From NCBI RefSeq assembly GCF_000807855.2, contig NZ_JRYR02000001.1:780565-844564 (forward strand): 64,000 nt of DNA, read 5' to 3'. The first letter of the stretch is position 1. Every line of letters starts with the position of its first letter. The stretch comes from Flammeovirga pacifica (GTDB taxonomy: Bacteria; Bacteroidota; Bacteroidia; Cytophagales; Flammeovirgaceae). Under the pieces are notes generated by a model. That model saw nothing but the letters and a program-made list of their open reading frames with translations, had not been told where the DNA came from and did no database searches. Below, in pieces: positions 1 to 7,658 of the stretch. A program made the position numbers and the translations under genes.

Positions 1-270
1 TTGATGAACTGTAGCAAATTTGAGCTTGTAAATATTCAATCGACAGATAAAGTCAGGTTCAATGAGATTTTAAATGCTAAACTGGATGCAGGTTTTGATT
101 TTGAAACTCTAAGAGAGAAGGAGATTCATAAATTGACTGATAAAGAATTATACTTTCTTATTGAAGAATACATAGAAAATGAAAAGAATTCAATGTATAA
201 TAAAGGAAGACGTTCAATTAAAAAATATCGGATTGAATTAGAAGAGGAATATGAAAAAAGGACTGAATAA
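1..270 (+). CDS. hypothetical protein, 5' end uncertain
   Basis: The frame is open from the first base of the window to the TAA at 268-270, so the true start may lie upstream; TTG at 1 and ATG at 4 are the first possible starts seen. The 89 visible residues are charged and predicted helical, rich in Glu, Lys and Ile, with no signal peptide, membrane segment or motif I recognise. A spacer with imperfect palindromic arms follows directly. It looks like the end of a small cassette-type gene in the accessory region. Function unknown. Confidence 0.45.
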   Translation: MMNCSKFELVNIQSTDKVRFNEILNAKLDAGFDFETLREKEIHKLTDKELYFLIEEYIENEKNSMYNKGRRSIKKYRIELEEEYEKRTE

Positions 271-276
271 CGAGGC

Positions 277-403
277 GACAACAATATATAAAAAATAATA
301 GCCGAGATAGTAGTAAAATCAAGGGTCGTAACCCGCTTTAACTTTCTTGTAACTAGACAGGAAAGTGCCACGCAATTGTTACTATTAATATACTCACGTA
401 ACA
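277..403. repeat. imperfect palindromic spacer between small genes
   Basis: The left arm starts GACAACAATATATA and ends in TAATAG at 301. The right arm runs from CTATTAATATA at 382 to CACGTAACA at 403. The arms pair imperfectly with bulges, and the interior holds a smaller CTTTC/GAAAG hairpin. It lies exactly between two small unrelated genes, as do the clearer palindromes at 2897-3005 and 18475-18520. The cassette-boundary interpretation is an inference. Confidence 0.35.
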
Positions 404-411
404 CAAATAAA

Positions 412-1242
412 ATGAGACAGAAATACATATATATAATTCTAGTTGGACTTTTTTTAATTGCTTGTTCGATTAAACAGATACATAGAACATATATAGGTAA
501 CTGGTTTGAAAAATCTCTTGATTTCTCAGAGTCTATTATGTTTCATGACGATAACAATCTTTTTGATTTCATACTTGAATATAAATTTATTGGTTCAGGT
601 GGATCAGACTTTAGACCAAAAGAATTTATTTGGTTGCGAAATTCAAATAACCTTTTTGACTTCTTTGAGATAACAAAGAAAATAGGTTTGCAAAGATTAA
701 TGAGTAAAGAACAGTATAATCGGATTCTTGTGGAGGAGGATTACTGGGGGAACGATTGGAAAGATAAATCGCTTAACATGATTGTTGATAGTTTAATTCT
801 AACTTACAACTCAAAAAAAGATTCAGGTTATTATTATACAGATTTCTGGAAGAGACGTTGTTCAGAGCAAAATGACAAAATAGTTTTACAGATTTTAAAA
901 CAAACTGATTCATTTTACAATCTCGACAAGATTCAGTTTTCTGATAAAATAAATCGGAATGATTTGTATGAACTGATGTTATATAATGTGGAACTGAATG
1001 AGACAAAGGACAGTTTAGAATTGAGGTATTTAACTATAAATTATTTCGATTATCTTAAATCAAACGGACTTGAACATTCATCATACAATCTGATACATGA
1101 GACTTATCTAAATCGATATGTTCTTGATAAGAGAGATAGTCTTTTAAGGACTTTGAATTATGATACGATTCCAGAACAAAAGTATTGGGATACAAGAAAT
1201 AATGCGAGTTGGATTAAAACATATATGGATAATGGACCATAA
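412..1242 (+). CDS. hypothetical lipoprotein
   Basis: The start is placed at ATG 412, because it is followed at once by a short basic N-terminus, a hydrophobic stretch and a lipobox LIAC with the lipidated Cys at residue 18; an upstream in-frame start at 376 would bury this signal. The mature protein is about 259 residues, hydrophilic and rich in Asp, Asn and aromatic residues. I recognise no domain. It is probably a membrane-anchored surface or periplasmic protein of unknown role, standing alone between two spacers in the accessory region. Confidence 0.6.
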   Translation: MRQKYIYIILVGLFLIACSIKQIHRTYIGNWFEKSLDFSESIMFHDDNNLFDFILEYKFIGSGGSDFRPKEFIWLRNSNNLFDFFEITKKIGLQRLMSKEQYNRILVEEDYWGNDWKDKSLNMIVDSLILTYNSKKDSGYYYTDFWKRRCSEQNDKIVLQILKQTDSFYNLDKIQFSDKINRNDLYELMLYNVELNETKDSLELRYLTINYFDYLKSNGLEHSSYNLIHETYLNRYVLDKRDSLLRTLNYDTIPEQKYWDTRNNASWIKTYMDNGP

Positions 1243-1295
1243 ATTACGTTTACTAATAATTCGGGCTTAATTGAAGAAAGACGGTGGGTTGTACA

Positions 1296-1427
1296 TTGAA
1301 AAATCAAATTGAAAATATGCTATTTGATTCTGATAATTATAAAAGAAGTCCTCATTATTCTGAGAAAGAAATTACTTTAGAACAAGCAGATAGTGTACTT
1401 TTAAGTTGGAATTTAAAAAGGTTATAA
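1296..1427 (+). pseudogene. short coding remnant in spacer
   Basis: A frame with no ATG at its beginning is open from about 1275 and ends in TAA at 1425-1427. It reads like real coding sequence (Asp, Glu and Lys rich, ending SWNLKRL). A TTG at 1296 is the only plausible start and there is no good ribosome binding site. It is most simply the C-terminal remnant of a lost gene. Family unknown. Confidence 0.3.
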
Positions 1428-1432
1428 TATCT

Positions 1433-1475
1433 ACTAAACTCCAAGTCTCGGTCGACAGGACCTCACTCATAGTTT
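1433..1475 (+). repeat. diverged spacer repeat, copy A
   Basis: Begins ACTAAACTCCA, contains TCTCGG and CCTC, and ends AGTTT, so the ends form a short AAACT/AGTTT inverted repeat. A second copy with the same landmarks and nearly the same spacing lies at 17171-17215. Each copy sits just upstream of a gene carrying an export signal (lipoprotein at 1510, peptidase at 17275). Confidence 0.5.
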
Positions 1476-1509
1476 TGTATTGTATTAGGGATCAGCCACC
1501 AAATAAACA

Positions 1510-2145
1510 ATGAAAGCATATTCAATCTTGATATTTCTCTTTTGTTTAATTTCATGTAATAGTGAAACTTATATTAAACTTGGTAAAGATTATAGAAAAA
1601 CAATTCTTCAAATTAATATTGATACAATAGACAACTATAAAAGTTTATACAAGACAATAGATAGCTTATTATGTGATAATTATGAAAGTCAAATCCAACT
1701 CCTTATTAAGGATAAGAATGACAATTATAAAATTACTCTAGTAAATAGTTGCTCTGATGATATATTGTGTTTTAAATCTAAAAATCTTTTATTTATTAAA
1801 AACGATTCCATTTATAAATACAATATTGGAGTTTATGATTTAGATAGTTTAAGTAGTTTGATCATTTCTGATTTTACAAATAATGGATTAAACTCAAAAT
1901 TAAGTGAATCTCCTCATAAATTTGTAATTTCAATCGCTCAGCCTAATTTACTGGATATGAAGATTTTTAAAGAGAGGTTATTAAAAATTCTTCATAGTTA
2001 CATCCAAACGAAAATAGGTTTAGAAAACTTAAAAATAATGTTAGATGTAAACACCAATTATAAATTTGAAAGCATACCATATGAAGAAGATTCAATGTAC
2101 TTAGAAATGGATTCTTTACTATGGGAATTTGAAAAAACACTATAA
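1510..2145 (+). CDS. hypothetical lipoprotein
   Basis: The 211-residue protein starts with a classic lipoprotein signal: a hydrophobic stretch, then LISC with the lipidated Cys at residue 16 and Asn at +2. The rest is hydrophilic, rich in Asn, Lys, Ile and Ser. No domain was recognised. ATG 1510 is the only start consistent with the signal. The gene stands alone, preceded by the ACTAAACTCCA repeat and followed by a spacer with ACAACAG/CTGTTGT arms. Function unknown. Confidence 0.6.
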   Translation: MKAYSILIFLFCLISCNSETYIKLGKDYRKTILQINIDTIDNYKSLYKTIDSLLCDNYESQIQLLIKDKNDNYKITLVNSCSDDILCFKSKNLLFIKNDSIYKYNIGVYDLDSLSSLIISDFTNNGLNSKLSESPHKFVISIAQPNLLDMKIFKERLLKILHSYIQTKIGLENLKIMLDVNTNYKFESIPYEEDSMYLEMDSLLWEFEKTL

Positions 2146-2209
2146 CAACAGCTATACTCTATCCACCGGTAGACATGCCCACTAGTCGTAGTTAAAGCCA
2201 TTCTGTTGT
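2145..2209. repeat. spacer with ACAACAG/CTGTTGT arms
   Basis: ACAACAG overlaps the stop of the preceding lipoprotein gene (2145-2151) and its exact reverse complement CTGTTGT lies at 2203-2209, giving a 65-base potential cruciform. Position and left-end sequence resemble the spacer at 277-403. Seven-base arms are short, so support is modest. Confidence 0.3.
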
Positions 2210-2345
2210 GTGTTTTTGATCCTATACCCCAGAAAGACCTTGATTTCTGAAGCTAACAGATATGATAAAATGTAGTAACACAATGAATTATAGAATAAAA
2301 ATTCACCGTTAGTTAGGATGGCAAAATACGAAAGCCCGGACAAAA

Positions 2346-2879
2346 ATGATAGAGAACAATTTTGATATAAAACTATTAAAACTTCATTGGACAAATGACG
2401 TTGATGACCCGACTGACCTTTGTGCACACGGACACGTTTTTGTGAAAATTGGAGACGAAATCGTTTCAGACAAAGACAGTTTAGAAGTGACCGTTAGTGC
2501 TACTGCCTTGTATTTAATGCGAACACTTAAAGACAACTATAAAAAAGATGACTATGCAAGTCAAATATTACCTTGCTGCGGACATTTTATTATTGCTGAT
2601 GATGATAACGACTATGTGAATATTTGTGGTTGTCCGAGTGGTATTGACTGGACAATCATCCACACAGAGGACAATAAAATAAAACATATATCAGACAACG
2701 GTCAAGAAGCAATTATCGATAGAGAACAATACAAGAAATTGGTTTTGGATTTTGCGGACCAAGTGGAGAATTTTTACAAAACAAGTTCACCAAAGGCAAT
2801 TCCGACTGACGACTTTGACAAGAAAGGTTACTTGACATTTTGGAAAGAATGGAAAAATTTACGAGACGAATATAAATAA
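2346..2879 (+). CDS. hypothetical cytoplasmic protein
   Basis: The 177-residue acidic protein has no signal peptide or membrane segment. Features seen are a Cys pair in PCCGH near residue 77, CGCPSG near residue 98, and an aromatic C-terminus (FWKEWKNLRDEY). I do not recognise the family. It is small, soluble and isolated between spacers, which would fit a cassette-borne defence, immunity or modifying protein, but nothing in the sequence proves this. ATG 2346 is the first start in frame; no strong ribosome binding site is visible. Confidence 0.6.
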   Translation: MIENNFDIKLLKLHWTNDVDDPTDLCAHGHVFVKIGDEIVSDKDSLEVTVSATALYLMRTLKDNYKKDDYASQILPCCGHFIIADDDNDYVNICGCPSGIDWTIIHTEDNKIKHISDNGQEAIIDREQYKKLVLDFADQVENFYKTSSPKAIPTDDFDKKGYLTFWKEWKNLRDEYK

Positions 2880-2896
2880 AAACGTCACACAATAAT

Positions 2897-3005
2897 GTGT
2901 ATAAAACCAAGTGATTTATCGAGTTTTAGAACATTGAATCAGCTCAGTGTAACTTGACAAGTAAGAGCTTCGAATCACTTATGTTTCTTACACTAAACGT
3001 TAAGA
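2897..3005. repeat. attC-like imperfect palindrome ending ACACTAAACGTT
   Basis: The left arm (2897-2916, GTGTATAAAACCAAGTGATT) is nearly the reverse complement of the right arm (2973-2993) with only bulges and small mismatches. A nested hairpin lies inside (AGCTC at 2941-2945 with GAGCT at 2965-2969, and ACTTG with CAAGT). The right end reads ACACTAAACGTT (2990-3001), a sequence nearly repeated at 4542 and 18506. Long bulged palindromes with a CGTT end resemble integron attC sites, but the classical core consensus is not met. Confidence 0.55.
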
Positions 3006-3030
3006 CAATAAAAAAAGGAATTTAGAAATA

Positions 3031-3498
3031 ATGATGACAGAAATAAGAAACACGATTGAAAGCGACTTAGAAGGACTTAAAGATGTACTTGATTCAAGTG
3101 AACTTTTTCCTTCTGAATATCTTGATGAGATGATTTCGGACTATTTTAAGAATCCTGCAACAGAAGAAATTTGGTTCACAAATGTGTCCGATGGGAAAAT
3201 TATTGGACTCGGATATTGTACGTCTGAAAAACTAACTGACGGAACATACAATTTGCTTGCAATTGCTGTTAGGAAAGACTTGCAAGGAAATGGTGAAGGT
3301 AAAAAGATGATTGGCTTCATTGAGAATCTTCTACTTGAAAAAGGACATAGAATACTAATTGTAGAAACGTCAAGCGACCCAGCATTTGAATTAACAAGGA
3401 AATTCTATGATCAACTTGGTTACAGAAAAGAAGCGACTATTCAAGATTTTTGGAAAGACGGAGAAGACAAGATCGTTTATTGGAAAAAATTAAAATAA
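3031..3498 (+). CDS. GNAT family N-acetyltransferase
   Basis: This is a 155-residue stand-alone acetyltransferase of the GNAT fold, which transfers an acetyl group from acetyl-CoA to an amine; the substrate cannot be predicted. The acetyl-CoA binding motif A is clear: beta strand LLAIAV, then RKDLQGNGEGKKM at about residues 81-93, matching the Q/R-x-x-G-x-G/A loop. A C-terminal YDQLGYRKEA segment matches the usual aromatic motif B. Two adjacent ATGs (3031, 3034) could each be the start. It lies between a strong attC-like palindrome and a terminator, as expected for a one-gene cassette. Confidence 0.85.
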   Translation: MMTEIRNTIESDLEGLKDVLDSSELFPSEYLDEMISDYFKNPATEEIWFTNVSDGKIIGLGYCTSEKLTDGTYNLLAIAVRKDLQGNGEGKKMIGFIENLLLEKGHRILIVETSSDPAFELTRKFYDQLGYRKEATIQDFWKDGEDKIVYWKKLK

Positions 3499-3591
3499 AA
3501 GCTGCATATAATAATTAGAACTTATTTTGGTCTGAAAGACCTGAAATTAAGCCCGAGGATTATAAATTGAAGTCAGTTGGGTACTTAAGGA

Positions 3592-3623
3592 AGACTTTTT
3601 ATTAATTTGAAAGGTCTTTTTTT
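3592..3623 (+). terminator. rho-independent terminator
   Basis: Stem AGACTTT / AAGGTCT with one G-T wobble, followed by seven T. It most likely ends transcription of the GNAT gene. A close relative of this hairpin lies at 15337-15368. Confidence 0.6.
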
Positions 3624-3819
3624 GATTTCTTTTCTAATGCTATTTATCCAAAGAAACATGACCTCAGGAAGGTAAATGGAGTATATTTCTAAATACTTTC
3701 CTAAGCAAAATATAATTGATCAAGTAAAAAAGGGATCGAAAATTTTCATCAAAAGACATCACATTAACTTGATAAAAAAGACCATATCATTTATCTTGAA
3801 ATTGTCTTTCAATCATCTA

Positions 3820-3836
3820 ATAGCAAACTATTTTTT
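3820..3836. repeat. 17-base exact repeat, copy 1
   Basis: ATAGCAAACTATTTTTT; identical to 12138-12154. It contains a tiny ATAG/CTAT stem followed by six T. It lies about 120 bases upstream of a gene start, and the second copy lies about 50-65 bases upstream of the next open frame. Confidence 0.5.
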
Positions 3837-3904
3837 CTAATGAGGTTGGAAGTATTTTTTACAATTGATATGTGCCATATGGCCTATATCTGGAAAATTT
3901 GGAT

Positions 3905-3928
3905 GGATAAACGCCATTGTGTTTATCC
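3905..3928 (+). promoter_or_regulatory. leader hairpin, copy 1
   Basis: GGATAAAC and GTTTATCC form a perfect 8-base stem with an 8-base loop, 27 bases upstream of the ATG at 3956. The stretch from AAACGCCA through GTTTATCCAAT to TTAAAGCA and the ATG aligns with the leader of the unrelated gene at 14422. It is probably a shared 5' leader or promoter module; its role is not known. Confidence 0.45.
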
Positions 3929-3955
3929 AATGTTTTAAAGCATTGAGCGCAGAAA

Positions 3956-4489
3956 ATGAAAGAACTTTTAAAAAAGCTAAAACTTATAGATTATTTACAT
4001 ACAGAACTAATAATTCAACAGAATGACTTTGTAAATAAATTAAGAAATCATGTGGATGAAGGAAGTACAGGGATTTTCGCTGACACTTTTGACGTTTTTT
4101 CATCTAGCAAGAATGAATATAAAGGAGAAGTTAGCTTTAATGGATTTAAAATAAAAAGGAGAAGGAAATTCTTTGACACGAATATGAATATGGCTGTCGC
4201 TAACTGGACGTATAGTCAAAAAGAGGGCAAACTGATTATTAATACAGAAATAAATGGGTTTCATGGAATGGTGATTCCTTTTTACATTTTTTGCATCATC
4301 ATTTATGGAGCCTTCATTGTTGGATTGTTGTCAGCTGATAAAATTGGTGGAAATGCCCCTGGATTAGCTTTACCATTCATTATCATACATGTTGCTTTTA
4401 TGATGGGAATACCATACTTTATAATGAGAAGAGGTACTAAAAGGCTAAAACACGAATTAGCAAGAGAGTTCTTCTATTTAACAAAATGA
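3956..4489 (+). CDS. hypothetical two-helix membrane protein
   Basis: A 177-residue protein with a soluble N-terminal part of about 100 residues, two predicted membrane helices (about residues 105-126 and 136-157) and a short basic C-terminal tail (RRGTKRLKHELARE). This predicts both ends on the cytoplasmic side. The soluble part contains a basic KIKRRRKFFD stretch. No family was recognised; the layout resembles small proteins annotated as DUF-type 2-TM proteins. A conserved-looking leader hairpin precedes it. Function unknown. Confidence 0.6.
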   Translation: MKELLKKLKLIDYLHTELIIQQNDFVNKLRNHVDEGSTGIFADTFDVFSSSKNEYKGEVSFNGFKIKRRRKFFDTNMNMAVANWTYSQKEGKLIINTEINGFHGMVIPFYIFCIIIYGAFIVGLLSADKIGGNAPGLALPFIIIHVAFMMGIPYFIMRRGTKRLKHELAREFFYLTK

Positions 4490-4556
4490 AAACACTTTGG
4501 CTCAGTGCAAGATTGAAAGTTTATCGCTTTCTATTGTCCTATACTAAACGTTGTGC
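4490..4556. repeat. attC-like spacer ending TACTAAACGTTGTG
   Basis: The spacer begins at the stop of the previous gene, shares GCTCAGTG with the palindrome at 2897-3005, contains a hairpin GAAAG (4515-4519) / CTTTC (4527-4531), and ends TACTAAACGTTGTG (4542-4555). The next gene starts 29 bases later. The right end matches those at 2990 and 18506. Confidence 0.5.
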
Positions 4557-4584
4557 CTAATGATAAGCCGTCCAAGAAATCAAA

Positions 4585-5160
4585 ATGAAAAATACAAAAG
4601 AAATAAATATAAAAAACAGACAAGAATGGAGAGAATGGCTTGAATTGAACCATTCAAAAAAGGATGCAGTATGGCTGATTTTTTATAAAAAAAGTTCTTC
4701 AAATTTTAACTTAAGTTGGAGCGAATCTGTTGATGAATCTCTTTGTTTTGGCTGGATTGACAGCACAAAAAAGACTATTGACAACGAGCGGTTTAAACAA
4801 TATTTTAGCAAAAGAAAACCTAAAAGTAATTGGTCAAGAGTTAATAAAGAAAAAGTTAAAAATCTTATCGAGCAAGGATTAATGAGAGATGCAGGGTTCA
4901 AAAGTATTTCTATTGCAAAAGAAAATGGTTCTTGGACTATTCTAGATTCAGTTGAAAATTTAGAAATTCCAAATGAATTAGAACAAGCATTTAAATGTAA
5001 TAAAGAAGCAAAAGAATACTTTGAAAATCTCTCGAAGTCTGAAAAAAAAATACTCTTATATTGGATAGTTTCAGCTAAAAGGGAAGAAACTAGAACCAAA
5101 AGAATTGTAGAGATTGTTGAAAATGGTAACATGCAGATGAAACCTAAACAATTTAGATAA
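4585..5160 (+). CDS. YdeI/OmpD-associated family protein
   Basis: The 191-residue protein matches the YdeI (bacteriocin-protection) family throughout: an N-terminal WREWLELNHSKKDAVWLIFYKK segment type, the SWSESVDESLCFGWIDS block (about residues 46-64) and the KRKPKSNWSRVNKEKV block that follows. The family is widespread in Bacteroidota and has been linked to protection against bacteriocins, but its biochemical role is not settled. It starts 29 bases after an attC-like site, with no partner gene, consistent with a mobile single-gene unit. Confidence 0.85.
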   Translation: MKNTKEINIKNRQEWREWLELNHSKKDAVWLIFYKKSSSNFNLSWSESVDESLCFGWIDSTKKTIDNERFKQYFSKRKPKSNWSRVNKEKVKNLIEQGLMRDAGFKSISIAKENGSWTILDSVENLEIPNELEQAFKCNKEAKEYFENLSKSEKKILLYWIVSAKREETRTKRIVEIVENGNMQMKPKQFR

Positions 5161-5281
5161 AAACATCTTACAATACGGTTTACAGCAAATAGGGTGTTTT
5201 GTAGTAAAAGGTCTTGCATACTGTATGTTTTAAATTGGCCTTGAATGACAAGACGAATCATCTTAAACTAAAAATTAATAT

Positions 5282-5905
5282 ATGAAAGCATATTGTATAA
5301 GTGGTTTAGGAGCAGATCAAAGAGTTTATAATAACTTAGAAATCAAATATGAAAAGATATCTATAAGTTGGATAACTCCTTTAAAAAATGAATCGCTAAA
5401 AAATTATGCAATTAGATTATCTCAGAAAATAGATCAAGATGAAGAATTTATTCTTATTGGCGTTAGTTTTGGAGGTTTGATAGCGGTTGAAATTTCCAAA
5501 ATACTGAAACCGAAATTTACAGTTTTAATTTCAACAATTGAAAAGTCATCAGAATTACCTTTTCTTTATCGTTTGGTAAGTAAGATGAATTTTGTGAAAT
5601 ACCTTCCATCAAAACTTTTTCATATGCCCTTCTTTATTGCCTCATTTCTTTTTGGGACAAAGAATCTATTATTAAAAGAGATCTTACAAGACTCGGATTT
5701 ATCATTTACAAAGTGGGCAATAAACACGTTATTACATTGGAAAAATGAGACAAGTATAAATAATTGTGTTAAAATAAATGGAACATCAGATTTGATATTA
5801 TCCTCATATGAGTCAGATTTTTATATAAAAAATGGACATCATTTTATGATTGTTGATAGGGCAGATGAAATATCAGAAATAATTAATACGTATACTAATC
5901 ATTAA
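5282..5905 (+). CDS. alpha/beta hydrolase
   Basis: A compact 207-residue alpha/beta hydrolase without signal peptide. The nucleophile elbow GVSFGG places the catalytic Ser at residue 62; the GTSDLIL segment near residue 170 offers the acid and GHHFMI near residue 187 offers the catalytic His in a typical end position. The N-terminal SGLGADQRVYNNL matches a family of small Bacteroidota hydrolases. Substrate cannot be predicted; an esterase or lipase-like role is likely. Only 11 bases separate it from the S41 peptidase gene, so the two probably share a transcript. Confidence 0.8.
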   Translation: MKAYCISGLGADQRVYNNLEIKYEKISISWITPLKNESLKNYAIRLSQKIDQDEEFILIGVSFGGLIAVEISKILKPKFTVLISTIEKSSELPFLYRLVSKMNFVKYLPSKLFHMPFFIASFLFGTKNLLLKEILQDSDLSFTKWAINTLLHWKNETSINNCVKINGTSDLILSSYESDFYIKNGHHFMIVDRADEISEIINTYTNH

Positions 5906-5916
5906 AAAAAATAAAC

Positions 5917-7449
5917 ATGAAATGTATAAACTTAATTTTAACTATTTTACTTCTAAATACTTTTTGTACTGAAGCCCAGAAACACCCTTTTGATGACTAT
6001 TTTACAAGAGAACTAACTGTGGAACAACTTAATGAGGATTTGGATATATTGAAAATGGGATTGGAGAAAATACATCCTAGCTTAAACCAATATATATCAG
6101 AAAAGGAGTTTGCCAATTTGTTTGAAAATGAGGGTCTGCAGGTAGACTTGGATTTAAATGTACAGGAGGCTTACAGAAAAATATGTAAAATAGTAGCTAA
6201 TGTAAAATGTCAACACACGATCGCCACACCACCGGATAACTTAGTCTATCGGATGCAAAAAAACGGAAAATTCTTCCCACTGAGAGTTTTTTGGGAATTT
6301 GATCCTGTAAGGGCTTTTGTGATTTTTGATTTTTCTAAAGAAGCTGATCTATCTCCAGGTACAGAAATATTCAGTATTAACGGAAAAAGTATTCAGTCTA
6401 TTCATGATGAATTATTACCTTTTTTTCCTAGTGACGGTAACATATTAAGTAATAAACAGAGTAGATTGCAAGTTGGTGTTGACTTTCAGTTTTGGTATTA
6501 CCTTTTGATAGAAAGACCCGATAGTTTTTTAGTTGAACTATCAGACAATAATAGACAGAGTTATACAAAAAGTTTTCAGGCGGTTACTTTTAAACAATGG
6601 ACAAGAAATTACAGAAAGTATCTTTCCCAAAAGGATCCATTAGTTAGAGAATATACGGACTATTATTCTGCTAAAGAAAAGCTAAATAGGAAAGAACCAA
6701 TTCGTTATAGATACCTTTCTGATAGTATTGCTCTTCTAACGGTGATGAATTTTGATGATTCTGAAAAGTTCAGTACAGTTATCCCTGAAGCATTTAGTGA
6801 TTTTAATAAGCAAAATGTTCAAAACCTAATAATTGATGTTAGGTATAACGGTGGAGGAAACGATATTCTTGGTAGAAAACTATTTTCCTATCTGATAAAC
6901 CAACCTAGTACTTATTTCGATTCACTTTATTCGAGTACAGGCATCTCCGATACTACATTTCTATTTAATAATACCGATAAAAACCGAGCTTGGTTTCAGT
7001 ATACGTTACCATTGGTTGATAGTTTACCTGATGGAAGATTTGCAACAAAACCATCAATTAATGAAGGGTTATTGGTTCAACAACCAAACAAAGACAACTT
7101 TGAAGGAAATGTATATATTTTGATGAATGGCCGAAGTGCCTCTACCACAGCCGAATTTTTGGCCTCGGTACACTTTAATAAGTTAGCCACCTTTATTGGT
7201 GAAGAATCAGGAGGTGATTATCACGGAGGAAACGGAGGTGACTTTGCCAAATTAAAATTACCTAATTCTAATATTCATGTGCAAATACCACTGACCAATT
7301 ATGTTATGAACAGTCAAGAAAAACAGTTTTATGGTCGTGGGACCCTGCCTAATTATCCAATCACTCCATCAATAAATGATTTTTTGATGATGAAGGACCC
7401 AGATTTGGAGAAGGCTTTAATGCTGATCGAAAAAGAAAAAAGAAGGTGA
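5917..7449 (+). CDS. S41 family peptidase
   Basis: A 510-residue exported protease: a signal peptide ending near TEAQ (about residue 21), an N-terminal helical region (about 30-100), a region in PDZ position (about 140-210) and a C-terminal S41 core. The core shows the NLIIDVRYNGGGNDILG strand-turn and NGRSASTTAEFLAS, the segment that holds the nucleophile Ser in C-terminal processing protease relatives, followed by FIGEESGGDYHGG. Such exported S41 enzymes are common in Bacteroidota and probably degrade peptides in the periplasm or at the surface. It follows the hydrolase gene closely. Confidence 0.85.
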   Translation: MKCINLILTILLLNTFCTEAQKHPFDDYFTRELTVEQLNEDLDILKMGLEKIHPSLNQYISEKEFANLFENEGLQVDLDLNVQEAYRKICKIVANVKCQHTIATPPDNLVYRMQKNGKFFPLRVFWEFDPVRAFVIFDFSKEADLSPGTEIFSINGKSIQSIHDELLPFFPSDGNILSNKQSRLQVGVDFQFWYYLLIERPDSFLVELSDNNRQSYTKSFQAVTFKQWTRNYRKYLSQKDPLVREYTDYYSAKEKLNRKEPIRYRYLSDSIALLTVMNFDDSEKFSTVIPEAFSDFNKQNVQNLIIDVRYNGGGNDILGRKLFSYLINQPSTYFDSLYSSTGISDTTFLFNNTDKNRAWFQYTLPLVDSLPDGRFATKPSINEGLLVQQPNKDNFEGNVYILMNGRSASTTAEFLASVHFNKLATFIGEESGGDYHGGNGGDFAKLKLPNSNIHVQIPLTNYVMNSQEKQFYGRGTLPNYPITPSINDFLMMKDPDLEKALMLIEKEKRR

Positions 7450-7658
7450 TAATTAAGGTTTAGATTGTTTAGAATAATCAAAATTAAGCTCTATCTTGAA
7501 TAAAAACATTAGAGTATTCAATACAGACTGTATAGAATTTCTAGCAGGCTTTTCATTTATTTGAAAGCTAAATGCAGTAAATATCCAAGCATCATTACAT
7601 AAACGAAATGTAATAAAATAGGTACAATACAAGGTAGATTACGAATAAGAATCCCATC

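Larger units (their letters stand above)
3499..3955. other. 457-base non-coding spacer
   Basis: No convincing gene is present. The spacer holds, in order, a segment after the GNAT stop resembling the one after the UvrA-like gene at 9918 (a TAATTA..ACTTA..TTTGG pattern in both), the terminator at 3592-3623, a 17-base string ATAGCAAACTATTTTTT at 3820-3836 found again at 12138, and the leader hairpin at 3905-3928. It is a patchwork of pieces repeated elsewhere in the accessory region. Confidence 0.5.

Noticed and set aside
4683-5261. 192-codon open frame on the minus strand opposite the YdeI-family gene
   Set aside because: The plus-strand frame has clear family motifs; the minus frame is a shadow without recognisable sequence or a sensible start.
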